Source: Septoria linicola
Taxonomy: Eukaryota > Ascomycota > Dothideomycetes > Mycosphaerellales > Mycosphaerellaceae
Length of the DNA stretch: 64,000 nucleotides
Direction of reading: 5' to 3'
NCBI GenBank assembly: GCA_024114885.1
Contig: CP099431.1
Location: forward strand, 434,001-498,000
The translations under genes were made by a program, and so were the position numbers. The notes under the pieces are model-generated. The model was not told the origin of the DNA and made no database searches. It saw only the letters and a list, made by a program, of their open reading frames with translations. Below, in pieces: positions 25,217 to 38,639 of the stretch. Positions within the stretch are counted from its first letter, which is position 1. Each line of letters starts with the position of its first letter.

Positions 25217-28200
25217 AGTATAAGCTAGCTTAGCTTCGCTAGTAGCTAGTAAAAGCTTCTTAAGTCGGCTATTTTAGCTAAATTTAGCGATATTACCTTC
25301 GATAGCTACTACTACGAGATAGTTATACTATATTTAAGTCTAGCTATAATTAACCTATCTTAACAGTTCGAGCTACTATCGTAGAGAGGTACTTTATCTA
25401 ATTAAGTCTACTATAAAATAGTCTCTAAAGTAAATTACCTTTATATACGATAACTACTACGTAAGGTAGTTAAAGACTTAATTCTCTAGGAGTTTAAGGC
25501 TGTTAGTAACTATAAACGAACACTAGTACTAATCGCTTATCTATCTATACTACTAGTATAGTTTAAAGTATAGTATAGGAGGTACTACGTAATTATTGTT
25601 TAAAAAGGTAACTATAGAACGTTCTACTAGCTAACCCTCCTAAGTAGAGTTTTTACCTCTAACTACTAAACCTTGTATAGAAAGGATAGTAGAAGCTTGA
25701 AAAGCTTATAATCCCTCCTTCTACTCCTTACTATTATAAGATCTAGAGTTCTCGATAGTATACTCTATATTCTTTAGCTAATAATTACTAAAAGTTAGAG
25801 TTCAGATACTAACTTCTATTAAACCTAGACGCGATATACGTATTAGAGCCTCTACTAAACTCGTACTATCGACTAGAGCTAGTTCCTTAGTACTCTAGCT
25901 TTTCCTAGGACTTGTTCTATAGTATATATATTACTATAGCTATTAAAGCTAGTAAATATAATAATACGGCTGTCTAGAGTACTAATTAAGCTCTCCTAAG
26001 AGCTATTATCGTAGTTCTTAGAAGCTAGGCGTACCTACTACGCCTAAGATCGGCTAAGTAAGATCGGGCTATTCGCTAGTAAGACTAGAAATAGTATCGT
26101 AACTCTTACGCTAAAGGTATCGATTAATACCTCTAGGTAGTACCTAACGAAAGTAACCTTACCTCTAACTCCTTCTATAGTAATATTACTAAGAGAGGTT
26201 ATACTGACTTGAAGCTTTCGAACATATTCGATTAGTATAATTATTAACTTAGCTCTCTCGTCGATTAAAGACTTTTAAGCTATTATTCGAGAGCCGTACT
26301 TTATAGGCACGTAGATACTTAGAATAATCTAATAGACTTTATTAAATAATAGAAGGATATTATTAGTCTACTCGTAAAGCTTAGAAGCGGGCCTAGGCTT
26401 TACTATATTAAATACTATAGTAGTAGCCTAAAAGGCCTTAATATTAGTCGCTAAGATAGCTTTCGTTAGCTCCTCCTCTACCTACTCCTTACTAAAGGCT
26501 TTAGATAGTAAGGAATATACGCTAATCTTAGCTCTACTACCTCTATTCGTACGCTTCTTTATATAGAGCTTATTAAGCTTCTTACGTAGATCTATATCGT
26601 TTAGAACACGACTCTATAAGGAATACGACGCTCGCTCGCTATAGAGAATAATCTTCGCTAAGCTTAACTAGATCTTAGATTCGAGTATTTTATCTATCTA
26701 GAAGACGTTAGCGTTATTATTAGCGTATATAGCTCGAAGGTAGTTGTCTATACGCTTAGTCTTTAGAGGCTCCTTAGCTTTCTTACGCTTCTACGTATAC
26801 GTAAGAGCGACTAGAACTAGTAGACTGTTTAGGTAGTTATATATCTACTTATCCTCGACCTTATTATTATTATACTCTTAAGTTTAAGAATCCTCTAACT
26901 CTCCTATATCTATAAGATAAGGAGCTAGCTAGTTTTTATCTTTAACCTCTTTAATACGAGAGTAACGATAAGCGTAGGTTCTTATAGCTATAGCCTAGGT
27001 CGTAATCCGCTTCTAAAACTCCTATTAGCTATCCTTCGACTAGACGAGAAGGATTTAGGTTCTACTTTGTCTTTACGCTGTCTCTAGCTATATAGGCGCC
27101 GATTAGATCGTCTTAATCCTTCTAGGTAATAGAAGCGACTTAGCTAATATTAATAGGACTATCGATACTAGCTACCTTGTTCGCTATCCTCTACTAGCTC
27201 GCTCTTAGCGTTAATAAACGATCTATATTTTTAAGACTAATCTTTCTATAGCGCTACTCTAATACTCCTATTAATACGAATAGCTTTAGTAGCTTCTTAT
27301 CTTAGTAGTACTATATCTTTTCTATACCTAGGCGAGGCGTTCTATAGTATATAATACTAGTCTTTAGATCTCTATATATTAAGCTCTTAGTCTCGAACTA
27401 CTATAGGTACTCGTAGTTTATAGCTATATAGCCTTCAAGCCTATATATCTAATAACCTAAAATCTTTAGAGCGATCGCTATATAGGCCTTAATTATTAAC
27501 TCGTTATCTATCGTAGCTGAATTAATTAAAATCTTCTAGCTATAAGTAGGCCTTAGAATATATAGATAGTCGTAATCGTAAGACTTCGCCCGCTATCCTA
27601 TTAATAGGCGTAGTAGCTATAGGCCTCTTTCTTCGAGTCGACGAATCGTAGTAATTACGAGGTCTTATATACTAGTAGTAATATTATCGACGCTTACTAG
27701 TTTACGGCCCTTATAGACTACCGTTTCTCTAGCCTTGAACTTAGAGTTTAGCCTTAGAGCGGACTTCTTTACTACTTCGTATAACTACTAGACGTCTCTA
27801 CCGCCTTCGTTATATACTTCTAATTTAAAGTCCTTATTACTATTAATCTAACGCTAGGCTATCTTCAAGAGTTTACTATAATCTAAGTTACTATTATTAA
27901 GGTCTAACCTAAGATAGGCCTAGAGCCTCTTACCGAAGTAGAATAGTAGGCCTCGTATAAATAGAAGAGTACGAGAACGCTTGTCTATATACGAAGTAGG
28001 TATAGTATTAGAGTAGAGTATAAACTACCTTAAGTACTCTAAGAGGTTATTATCCTTACTATAGTCGACCTTATAAAGGTTTTCTATATAGTAGTAGTTT
28101 CCGAGTATATATATATTATCGTACTTTTAGTATTCCTTAATAATTAACTTCTTGAACTTAGCGTAGTTTCGATTATAGAAACTATTAAGGTACTAGTATC

Positions 28201-29750
28201 GTCTATATTAGATAACCGTAACCTAAGTAAGTAACTTCTTATAAAGCTACTTATTATTATTAATAAGTAGAATAGCGTAGTTACTATATAGTACTTTAAA
28301 ACGCTTAATATACTCGGTTACGTTCTCTCTATTAAAGAAGGGATTCTAGTCCGAGCTAGGTAATAGCGGAACCTAAGCGACAATTACCTTCTAGCTTTAG
28401 GTTACTTAGATAGTCTCTATAAGTAGCTAGAACTACGCTATAGATAGTCTACCTCCTAAGTTCGGTTTTTAAAAGATATTAGTATTAGGGTTAAGGTTAG
28501 TACCTCCTTAGTCCTCCGCTTCTATAGATATATCGTTGTCTAGTAGAGAGAATAAAGTAAAAGTAGGTAGTAGCTTTACTAGTAATCTTCGAATTTGCTT
28601 ATTAAGCTAGTTAGATAAGCTACTCTCTAGTATTTCAGGCTAGCTAGTAGATACTAATTTACTTATAGAGCTTGTTCGAAGGTGTTCTAAGAGTATATTA
28701 TACTCTCCTTAATTAAGGTTTTTAAATAAAATATAGTAATCGTTTAAAACGATAACTAAAAAACAAGAGTCTAAAATTTTATTAGCTATCGAAAAGTAAA
28801 CGTTAAACTTTTCTTTATAATACTAGAGCTATATTAATTATACCTAATAAGTAAGGTATATCGTGTCGTATAGTTCGACTATTTATAGCTAGGCGTGTCT
28901 ATCTTACTTATTCGAGTAATTCGCTATATAACTATAGTAGTATAATATTACGTTAGCCTATACTATATACTAGGTCTAGAGCCTTAGACGTAATTAGTGT
29001 CCTTAGCTAAACGATTAGCGTCTAACGCTGTACTAGGGCTTATTCTAAGCGATCTATATACTAGAGGATATAAGATTACCTAGACGGGTCTAGCCTATCT
29101 TATAGCCTCTACGCTATCCGAACGAGGGCGTTTTTACGCTAAACTAGAGTCTAATCGAAGACTATTATAGGTATAGAGACCCTAAGTAAATCTCCGATAT
29201 AGTAAGTCGCCTTACTATCTATACGATAATTACTAAATAGATCTATACTAAGGAGTACTAGAGGTTTATAACTTTTCTAGATTAGAGCGATATCTATATT
29301 CTAGAGGCTTCTATATTATTATAGCCCTTTGAGTCGCCTCTTACGTAGGCTCCTTTAGGCCTCTTATTAATATTTATAGTACGTTAGTTCTCGCTTTAAG
29401 GCTACTATCTACTCTCTATACTTCTAGTCCTAGTATAAGAGAGAAGAGATAGCTCTATCTTCGGCTCTATTAATAGATAATAACTACCCTAATACTAACC
29501 CTCTAGGTAGGTATAAGAGTAGTTATTATAGAACAAGACCTATTCGGATAGTAATAGTCTTATAATACGTTAATTAAACGATAGTAACGAGCTTAAAATA
29601 GTAGCTCTAGGACTAAGAGCCTTATACTAGGACTATAGGACATTGAATTAATTAAGTAGAGTAAACATTTCTATCTTAGAAACGAGCTACTATCTTGCTT
29701 TTATACTAAAACTACTAAGTATAGTATATAGGTAGGCCTTTACCTTACTA
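25217..29750 (-). mobile_element. Gypsy-X 5' part, unit 2
   Basis: Duplicate of 16005-20538: protease-side sequence, gag-like frame and leader of Gypsy-X, read leftward. A few CpA/TpG or CpG sites kept here are changed in unit 1 and the reverse (for example TAACAGTTCG here against TAATAGTTCG at 16150). The mutations therefore continued to build up after the duplication. Confidence 0.88.
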
Positions 29751-31630
29751 GTAGGTTAATACCTAGTAGTAGAATTATATAAATATCCTTATATAGGGTA
29801 CTCTCTATAAATATATTATTTATATCTACTTAGTATAGAACTAGGTCCTTCTTATAGACTATAGCTATAAATCCTCTTAGAGTATCCTATCTAACTATAG
29901 AGGTAAAAGTTTCTATATAGTCTATTCTATACTTTTAGGAGAACTTTCTTATAACTAGTCTTACCTTAAACTTTTTAATAGTACTACTAAGTTTTCTCTT
30001 AATATTAAAAACCTATCTTAAGGTAACTAAGTTAGCCTCTTTTAGTAGGACTACTATAATCTAGGTATTATTACTTATAAGTATATCTAGCTCCTTCTAA
30101 ATAGCTTCTTACTAGAGATAACCCTATTTAGGATTACTTACTACTTCCTTATAGTTCCTTAGGATTAGAACCTCCTATTTATATATTCCTACTTCTTTAG
30201 TAATAGAGAATATAATCTCTTTAACTTCCTCTAAGAATTTTAGGTCTTATAGGATATCTAGGTTAATAGAGCTTATAGCTAAGAAGAAAGCCTAATACTC
30301 TAGGAGTATTTCCTTATCTAGCTAACTATTCTAATCTAGCTTAAGCCTAATTAGCTTTAGCTTCTAGTTAAATCTATTAAGTTCTTAGAATACTTTCCTT
30401 TTTCTAAGGATTTACCTTAGAGCTATCTACTCTTAATCTATCTTTATAGTTTCTTAGATAGAATTCTTAGATTCTTTCTTAACTTTCTCTTAGTCTAGGA
30501 ATTTTCTATACTCTTCTATATCTTCTAGTAGAGATAGAAGCTATATAAAGAGTTTCTTTCCTTCTTAAACCTATACTAATAGCTAAGAGAGAGGAGGCTT
30601 CTACTAGCTTAGACTAGAAGTACTTAAGGTACTCCTACTAGCTTATAGAGTAGGCTAGCTAATAGTTCTTAGCCTTCTAATAGGTCTTCTTTCTAGAGCT
30701 AAACTAGAGAGATTCTTAATCTTAATATTTAAGTCTAATTCTCTACCTAGCTTATTTTTAAAGAAGATTATATTAGTATACTACTTAATAGCCTTTATAT
30801 CTAGCTTCTAGAACTTCTATACCTTTACTATATTATTATAGTACCTAATAAATATAGTATCCTTTCCTCTATTTATTAGTTTATTACTCCTTGCCTACTA
30901 AGGCTATACTCTTATATCTATATATACTATAGCTCTATATCTCTATACTTAAAGTAGGAGACTATTAGTTTAATCCTATTAAAAGCTTTATTAGGTAAGA
31001 GCTTAAATCTCTTAATATTAGATCTATTTAGAAGCTTGTTCCTTATATATATCTATACTTTAAAAGCTTCTAGCTAAAACTTAATAGGTATCTTATTCTC
31101 TTTAAGTATTACTCTAATAAAGGCCTCTAATATTTAGATAGACCTCTTAACTACTCTATTCTAGAGTAAATTATAGGCCTTAGTTAGCTTAAAAGTAATT
31201 CTAAAGTCCTTCTTCTACTATTTAATTAAAGTAGTAATTTCTCTAGTATTATTAGCTCTTATATACTTAAGGAGTACTACTAACTACCTTTCTACCTTAA
31301 TCCTCTAGTTCTAAAGAGTAGTTAGTATATCTAATCTAGCCTTAAGTAGAAATACCTATTTCTTTCTTAAGAAGTTATTAATAATCTTAAGCTACTATAT
31401 AAAACCTTTTACTAATAATAGTAATAGTCTATAGATATTTACTAATATAAGAGCTAATCTTTTAGGTCTTCTCTTAATAGACTTACCTAGGTATTTCTTT
31501 ATCTTACCTATTATATAGATTCTATACTTATACTCTTTCTAGTTAGGAATTAGAATTCTTTCCTTTAGGTTAGTAACTTTATAAAAGTTTAAGAGTAACT
31601 CTCTTTTAAAGTATATAAATCTTCTATACT
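29751..31630 (-). mobile_element. Old copia, left piece, unit 2
   Basis: Minus-strand copia from the RT start to the gag side, interrupted by gypsy E at 31630/31631. Together with 44656-46945 it forms one copia fragment of 4,170 bp. The ATACT at 31626-31630 is repeated at 44651-44655, the 5-bp target duplication of gypsy E. Confidence 0.92.
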
Positions 31631-31802
31631 TATAAAAGAGGTATATAGTAATATATAGAGCGCTCTCCTAATAAGACTATTAGGATATCGTAAGACTAAT
31701 TCTTACCTCCTTTCGGATATATACGCGTACTATAATTATACCGTATACTAAGCCTACGAGCCTAAGGCGGGTCTTAGCCTTTAACCTTACCTAGCTCTTA
31801 TA
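31631..31802 (-). repeat. Gypsy-E 3' LTR, unit 2 (172 bp)
   Basis: Offset copy of 22419-22590. It begins directly after the ATACT target site of the old copia. Confidence 0.92.
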
Positions 31803-32171
31803 ACTATCTCCTTTCCCTAAAAGAGCTACCCTTAGCGACATCCTTACTTAATAGGTTATATTCTAGGCTACCTATTTAGTCTTTATAATATACTTTATAT
31901 ATTCCGCGCCTATCGCGTCTCTAACGCGTTATACCTATAAACCTTTAGCGCGTTATATAAATACGCGCTACGAAGTAAAGGGTTACTATATATATTTACG
32001 TTTACGTAGTAATATAATCTCTACTATAGCGACTACGTCGCTAGGCTTAAGTATATTCTTTAAAAACTCTTCTAACTCTCTCTTAGACTTTCTTTCTACG
32101 TATATAATATTTTCTATATCCTTAGTAAGCTAGTGTCTCTATACGATTACCGTATTACTAACGTAAGTACT

Positions 32172-33006
32172 ATGCCCCTAAAACGTACTAGAGCTATAGT
32201 CCCGAACCGCCTACTATATACTATCGACGATATTAGAGGCTATAGAGATATCGAGATCTGCCTCTACTATATTAAGTATATCTACGACGGTATAGATCTT
32301 TAAGTGCTCCTTAACTACGCTTTACCTACTAACGAACTATATATAGATAACGAGCTAGCGTACGATAGAGTAATAAAGCCTAGTTAGAAGGTTAAGTACT
32401 AGCGCTATAAGCGCTAGTACTACGCCTATAAGCGGATTACTAATAGAAACCTTAAGTAGTAGGCGCGCTACGTACTATACTACCGCGAGTAGCTAGAGAC
32501 CCTCTCTAAGAGCGTACGTAAGGAGTAGGTAAAGCGCTACCTAAAGGCCCTCTATACCTCTATTAAGACCTCTAAGAGGGTCTTTACTAGTAATAAGGGT
32601 AAAGCTGTTAGTAGCTAGGATACGCTACGTAAGGCGAGCGTACTCGCCTCGCTACTAGCTAGCGCGATATCCGTCGCTAGTCTAGTAGAGACCTAGCGCT
32701 AGTCTAACTTTATAGTAGCTATGTTTGAGCTATAGTACGAGGTATACCTACTTTTCCTATACGATCCTTATATAATACTAATACTCTTTATAGACTAACT
32801 ATATAGTAGACGCCTCTAGCGACGCTCTAGACGCTACTATAGAGGCGGCCTATCTCGAGAGTAGTAACTAGGAGGAGAGTAAGCTATTAGAGGACTTAGT
32901 GTCTAACGAGGAGGTAGAGGTAGAGGAGGATAAGAGTAAGGACGTAGAGAGCGTCGACGGTAGTAGAAACGCTAGCGACGACGCGCTCTCTATAGACGAT
33001 AAATAA
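32172..33006 (+). pseudogene. Antisense gene in Gypsy-E, copy 2
   Basis: Same layout as at 22960: ATG at 32172, intron 32742-32793, stop TAA at 33004-33006, total 835 bp with no length change. It differs from copy 1 by transitions. One (TTCGAG against TTTAAG near 32300) adds an early stop not seen in copy 1. The acidic tail is preserved. Function is unknown. Confidence 0.6.
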
Positions 33007-33238
33007 GCGCTTCGCTTACTACCTGTCTACGCCTCTTATACTCCGCTCGCGCCTATATAGGCTATAGTTAGATTCTTGCTCTTTACCTATAGGCACTATA
33101 CGACCTACTTAGTAGGCGTATATAAATAATATAGTTCACGCTTCGATATATCCTAAATACCTTAGTAATTTTCTTACCTTCTTAAATTTAAAGTTTGCTC
33201 CTATATATAGGTTTAGCGCTTAGTACTTAGTATCGCTA

Positions 33239-33302
33239 TATTAGTGCCTTAGCGTATTAGTGCCTTAGCGTATTAGTACCTTAGCGTATTAGCGCCTTAG
33301 CG
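33239..33302 (+). repeat. 16-bp tandem repeat, unit 2 copy
   Basis: Duplicate of the four-unit repeat at 24027-24090, with the same unit order and the same variant third and fourth units. Confidence 0.9.
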
Positions 33303-33549
33303 CTTCTACCTTACTACGCGCCCGCTTACGCGCTACGCTTCGAATACGTCTAGTACTATATAGCCGCTAATATATTCTTTAGGTTCCTACTAGTCGTACT
33401 CTTTAGGCTAGCCCTACTAGCGGATTAAGTACTAGCGTACGCTCTTCTTTACTCGAGTTCTAAAGATCTTCTTAACTTCCTATTTACTCTAGTAGTCTAC
33501 GAGTAGTATACTCTCTACCTACGTCTTACTACTCTTCTAAGGTTCTAGA

Positions 33550-36500
33550 AGCGATATATAAAATACGTGATAGATAAGAGCGTCTAGTAGTAGGGCCAAG
33601 TAGTACGCCTACTTCCCTACTACGTTAATTACCTTAAAGGGCCTAGTAAACTTATCTACTAACTTCTTTAAAGGAACCTTTAATCGTAGGTTCTTTATCG
33701 ATAGTAAGACTATGTCGCTAACCTTGTATTCCTTAGCCTAATACCTATTATTAAAGTACCTAGCCTACGCCTCGCTTACTTCTCGCTAGCGTTTACTTAG
33801 CGTCTTATAGTTCTTCTTTAATCTTTCTATAGCTTCCTTAGTAGCTAGTACCTCCCTTTTAGGAAGCGCGCTCTAAGCTTCTCGCCTACTCGTTACTAGC
33901 TCTAGATTGAAACTATATAGTACTATAAATAGTAATATTTTTAATATCGTATACGTACTATTATTATATACGAACTCGGCTTATACTAATAGGTCTACCT
34001 AGTTATCTTACTACTCTACGTAGTAGATATATAGGTAAGTCTTAAGCGTCTAATTCGCTCTTTCGGTTTACCTGTCCGTTTATAGATAGAACGCTATACT
34101 TAGCTTACGCTTTATATACGCCTCGTAGTAGAAGTTAGACTAAAACTAACTTGTAAATATAGACCCTCTATCGCTAACAATGCCTATAGGCATACTATAA
34201 TACCTAATTACTTCTAATATTAAGACTCCTATAAGGTTACTACTAGTATACTTTTTTATAGTTAGGACAAAGATAACTATCTTTATATATTAGTCGATAA
34301 TAACTAGAATCGTATTATATACGTATACTCCTCGCTTGCTTAGTAGAAGGTCTATAATAAAATCCTAAGTCAATTCTTAGAACGGACGATCTAGTATAGG
34401 TAGCGTAGTTAGCTCGCTATATAGTCGATAGCGACGCGCCTTTACCTTCTAGTAACTCCTATAGGACTCTACGTATTATACGATATCCTTAGTTATCTCT
34501 AGCTACTAGTACTTCCTTCGTACTAGCGAGATAGTCTTATCCTTACTAAAATAGCCTATAAGGGTATTATTGTAATATATACGAATTACCTACGTCTATA
34601 AAGCGTAGTCCTTAGGTACGTATAGTAAATCGTCTATCTAGAGGTTCCTCTCTCTTATAGTATATTACTCGAATCGGCCGCTATTACTTATCGCTTACGA
34701 GTATACTACGCTTGTACTTAGCTTAGCCTATACTAGCGCGCGAGTATATCTAAGGATCAAGTCTAAGACATTTACGTATAGCTCTTCGCTCTTAGTAATC
34801 ATACCTACTACTTATATAGGCGTTAAAAACTGCTACTATAGGTTAGAGTTAGTACTTCTCTCTATCGAAGAATACTATTCTTTATAAGTCGTATAGATAC
34901 GAGCTACGAGTAGTCCGCCTACGTCTCTCGTACTCTAATCGTCCTATAGCTATAACTTAGTCTATAGGGTAGGTAGAAGGTTAGTTACCTCTACTACCTC
35001 CTTAGCGTAATCGCTACGCCTTAATAGCGCGTTAGCTAGGTTTCGCTTACCTACCTAGTACGTTATAACGAAGTCGAATAGAGCTAGGAAGGTAGCCTAA
35101 TAGGCTTACCTACTAGTTAACTTCTTTATACCTATAAACCTACGAAGGTTAGCGTAGTCGACTAGTACGTCGATCGTATACGGAGCGCCTTCGAGGTATA
35201 GCCTCTACGCTTTAAAAGCCTTAACTACTATAAGAAGCTCCTTATCGTATACCTCGTAATTATACTCTATAGTAATTATCTTCCTAGATATAAATATAAT
35301 AGGGTACTATTTAGACCTAAAGAGTTAGCTAAGGATTATAGTAATTACGTAATTAGAGACGTCGCTTTCGACCCGTAGCCTAAGCGTAGAGTCGAAGTGC
35401 CTTAGTAGTAGTACTATAGAAAAGCGCTTTTTTAACTTAGTAAACGTCTACTCCTCCTATACGGTCTACTTAAGTAGGCTAGGCTTCTTGCCTACTACGG
35501 CGCTCTTAGATAATGCTATAAGAGAAGATACTACTCTAGAGTATTTAAAAATAAAACGCTAGTAGAAATTAGTAAACCTAAGGAAGGATTAAACCTTTAC
35601 GAGCGTTATAGGCGTTAGCTATACTACGATTACGTCTATCCTACGTAGATCTATCGTAACCCCTCTAGTAGTTACTACGAAGCCTAGAAAATCGACTTCC
35701 TTCTACTAGAATTTATACTTCGCTCTTTAAGTATAGAGTCTAAACTTCTAGAGACGCGTAAGTACGTCGTATACGTCGCGCACGTAGTCCGCGTAGCTCT
35801 TACTATAGATAAGAATGTTATTAAGGTATACTACGTAGCACGTATCGACTAAACCTACTAAAGTATAGTTAATATACGCCTAGAACGTAGCTAGAGTATT
35901 AGTTAGGCTAAATAGTATTACCTTATACTAGAAGTAGCTATAGCGCGTACGGAACGTAGTCTTCTAGTAGTCGCTAGGCTTGACACGAATCCGATAGTAT
36001 ATATCTATAAGGTCTAGAGTCGTAAACTATATAGCTCCTATAAGCCTGTCTAGCGTCTCGCTAATTAAGAAGAGTAGGTGCCTATTCTTAATAGTAATCT
36101 CGTTCAACCCTCGGTAGTCGATATATAGCCTTAGTTTACTATCTTTCTTTAGTACAAATAGGATAGGCGTACCTGCCTTACTAACGCTACGCTCGATCTA
36201 ATCGTGCTTAAGGCCTATAGTAAGGTACTTCTTTAATTCCTCTAGCTCCTTGCCCGACTAGTAATATAGCGGCCTAAAGAGCAGAACGGTACCTAGACGT
36301 AGCTTAATCGTATACTCTACGCTATCTACTAGCTTGCTCCTTATCTCTTCTATTAGGTTTAGAACGTTAGAGAACTATTAGAACTTAGAAGAGAGAGAGT
36401 TAAGCTCTTCGCCTTCGCCTATCTTACTTATTACTACTATATACATAGTTAGTATATACTTTAAGTCCTTGAAAAACTTATAGGCTTCCCTAACCTTAAC

Positions 36501-36900
36501 GTTTTTAAAAGTATCGCTATAGGTCTACTTATCTAAGCCGCTATCGACTCGTATACGATAAGTACGCCTCTATAGTCGACCTAAGATTATATTAGGGGTT
36601 AGTATATCGTAGGTATAAAAGATTACGCCTACCGTACGCTCTACTCCTATAGAGTCTACGAGCTATATACGTATATAGTATACGCTATAATAATGCCTTA
36701 ATTCTCTAGTAAACGAGGTAGCTAGAGGCAAGGCGGTATTAGTTCGAGCTATAATACCGTATTATAAGACAAAGGATCTTGATACTACGTTAATGTTAGT
36801 AGTATTATTAAGGAGGAATTAAGCTAGCTTAAGCCTATCCTACGCCTCGACTATACCCTCTAGGTAAGTCGTATTTACGACTTATACGAGGAGGTATATA
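33550..36900 (-). pseudogene. Gypsy-E pol (protease, RT, RNase H, integrase), inactivated
   Basis: The minus strand reads as canonical gypsy pol. At about 36190-36070 the RT N-terminal block appears (G-T-P-I-L-F-V…K-K-D, then Y-I-D-Y-R-G-L-N-E, then T-I-K-N-R). The YxDD region follows near 35800, RNase H near 35480-35200 and integrase from about 34700 down. It is colinear in reverse with 46990-50126 of E3. Stops are TAG/TAA at RIP sites and the reading frame is otherwise maintained. The element cannot encode active enzymes as it stands. Confidence 0.85.
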
Positions 36901-36949
36901 TCGCTACTAAGCTTAGTATCTAGAGGTCGTAGTCCTTCTCTAATACCTT

Positions 36950-38110
36950 CTCTTTTTTAGCGTCTCTATAGTAACCTTACGTACTAACGGCTTCTTACTA
37001 TCGTCTTAGGCGCTTTAGTTAAAGTAGATAGAATTAGTACTAATATGCCCCTTCTACTTATAGCTATAGTATTCTAAATGCTTATAGCCTATAATAGAGC
37101 GAGTAGAATCTTTGTCGCTAGAGCGACGCGTATTATTCCCTTCTAGACTATCGTCTCGCCTACGCGTAAAAGTATCGCTCTCTATACGCTTACGCTTCGA
37201 GTACGTATCGCGCTCGCGGTCCCTATTACTCTAGCTTCTACCCTAGTTATACTATATAGGAATTACCCTATCGGCTTACTCTAGGCGCCTTACTAATATA
37301 ACTAAATTAGCGCGCTTACTAGGCACGGTATAATTCTTAATAATCTCTCGTCGAAGCGCTAGCTTTAACTTTACGAGGAGCTAGCGTACTAGCTACGCTT
37401 TAGTATAGTCGCCTAGTTAAGACTCTAAGTAGCCTAGCTCTATAGCGAACTAACGTACCCCTTGGCCCTTACCCTATTAGGCCTTCTTATACTCGACCGT
37501 TATAAGGATCGTACGATTCGCCTAATCCCTAATAACGTCGTAGATAAAGCGCTTAAACTTAGTCTAAGTATAGTCTAGAGATATTACCTTAGAGTGTTCG
37601 TTATACTAGGTCTCTTACGCCTCGCCTACGAGCTATATAATACTATATAGGACCTTCGAATCTTCTATACCGAACTCTTATAGACTATTAAGGAAGATTA
37701 CTTCGAGACTATAAATAAACTCTCTCGCCTCTCGGACTATCTCGTCCTTAAAGGTATAAGGTTCTCTAACTTTAAGACCTTTATATCGCGTATACGACGC
37801 GCTATCGTAAAGTATACTATCTATAATACTAGCGGTAGCGTCGTCTTTAGGATCGCTAATATCGAGGGTACTAGGAGTAACTAAGAATAGAGATTCTAAC
37901 TCTATAAGGAGCCGATTATTCTCTCGTCGTAGAGCGCGTACTTCTAAGCGACGACGTAGTTCCTAGTTCTTAGCCTTAAGCTATATACGCTCTACCTACG
38001 TACTGTCTTCGGTTATACTAGTAGACTCCTACTCCTAAACCTCGTTAGTATCTATAGGATTACCTTAATCGTCTACTTTGCCTATTACGAGCTCTAGCGG
38101 CGCCGTGCCT
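36950..38110 (-). pseudogene. Gypsy-E gag, inactivated
   Basis: The minus strand gives a gag-type protein of roughly 370-390 codons. It has an acidic N-terminal part, a coiled, Arg/Glu-rich segment near 37900-37980 (R-R-R-L-E-V-R-A-L-R-R-E), then the capsid-like body, then an Arg/Ser/Asp-rich tract near 37150-37220. It ends with a zinc-knuckle-like block near 37030-37080 (Y-Y-S-Y-K-Q-K-G-H) in which cysteine codons TGC/TGT have become TAC/TAT, as RIP predicts. It lies directly upstream of pol. Confidence 0.75.
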
Positions 38111-38174
38111 ACGTTACGTCGGAGAGCTATAGGCCTCTATAGATTACTACTCTTAGAAGGAGAAGAATTAGAAT

Positions 38175-38274
38175 TATAAAAGAAGTATATAGTAATATAT
38201 AGAGCGCTCTTCTAATAAGACTATTAGGATATCGTAAGACTAATTCTTGCCTCCTTTTAGATATATACGCGTAC
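38175..38274 (-). repeat. Gypsy-E 5' LTR, inner piece
   Basis: First 100 bp of the 172-bp LTR, ending with CGTAC (38270-38274), where the young copia inserted. Confidence 0.92.
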
Positions 38275-38552
38275 TATTAAGAATGTATCCTAGATAGTTA
38301 GTCTAGATATAGACTTCTAAGCATGGTTCTAGATGCCTGAGGCATCTACCTAAGGCTTAGTAGGAGGTATATCTTGCTTCTCTTTCTTCTCTTCTTAGAT
38401 AACTAACTTAATTAACTTTGTATTTAGTTCCTAGCATATTACTACTACACTATGTATATAAGTTAGTTCAAGATTGATCCCCTATTCTTCTTTACTACGC
38501 TATACCCTCCTTGACATTGTATAGTATCTATAAACGCCCTCCACTTTTAATA
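38275..38552 (+). repeat. Young copia 5' LTR
   Basis: Starts TATTAAGAATG (TG changed to TA) and ends TTTTAATA (CA changed to TA). The sequence after it begins GGTTATAAGCCCGGG. I could not match this to a particular tRNA as primer binding site. Confidence 0.93.
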
Positions 38553-38639
38553 GGTTATAAGCCCGGGTTTGTATACTAAATAGGAGCAACCTATATTAGT
38601 ATAGGTTACTTATATCCTTTATAGTTTGTAGAAAACATT

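Larger units (their letters stand above)
25217..34428. repeat. Tandem duplication, unit 2 (9,212 bp)
   Basis: Second unit of the duplication, in the same order: X, old copia, E. After 34428 the E sequence continues uninterrupted (…AGTCGATAGCGACG), which identifies this as the unit with the intact right side. Unit 1 is the one truncated at its right end. Confidence 0.93.
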
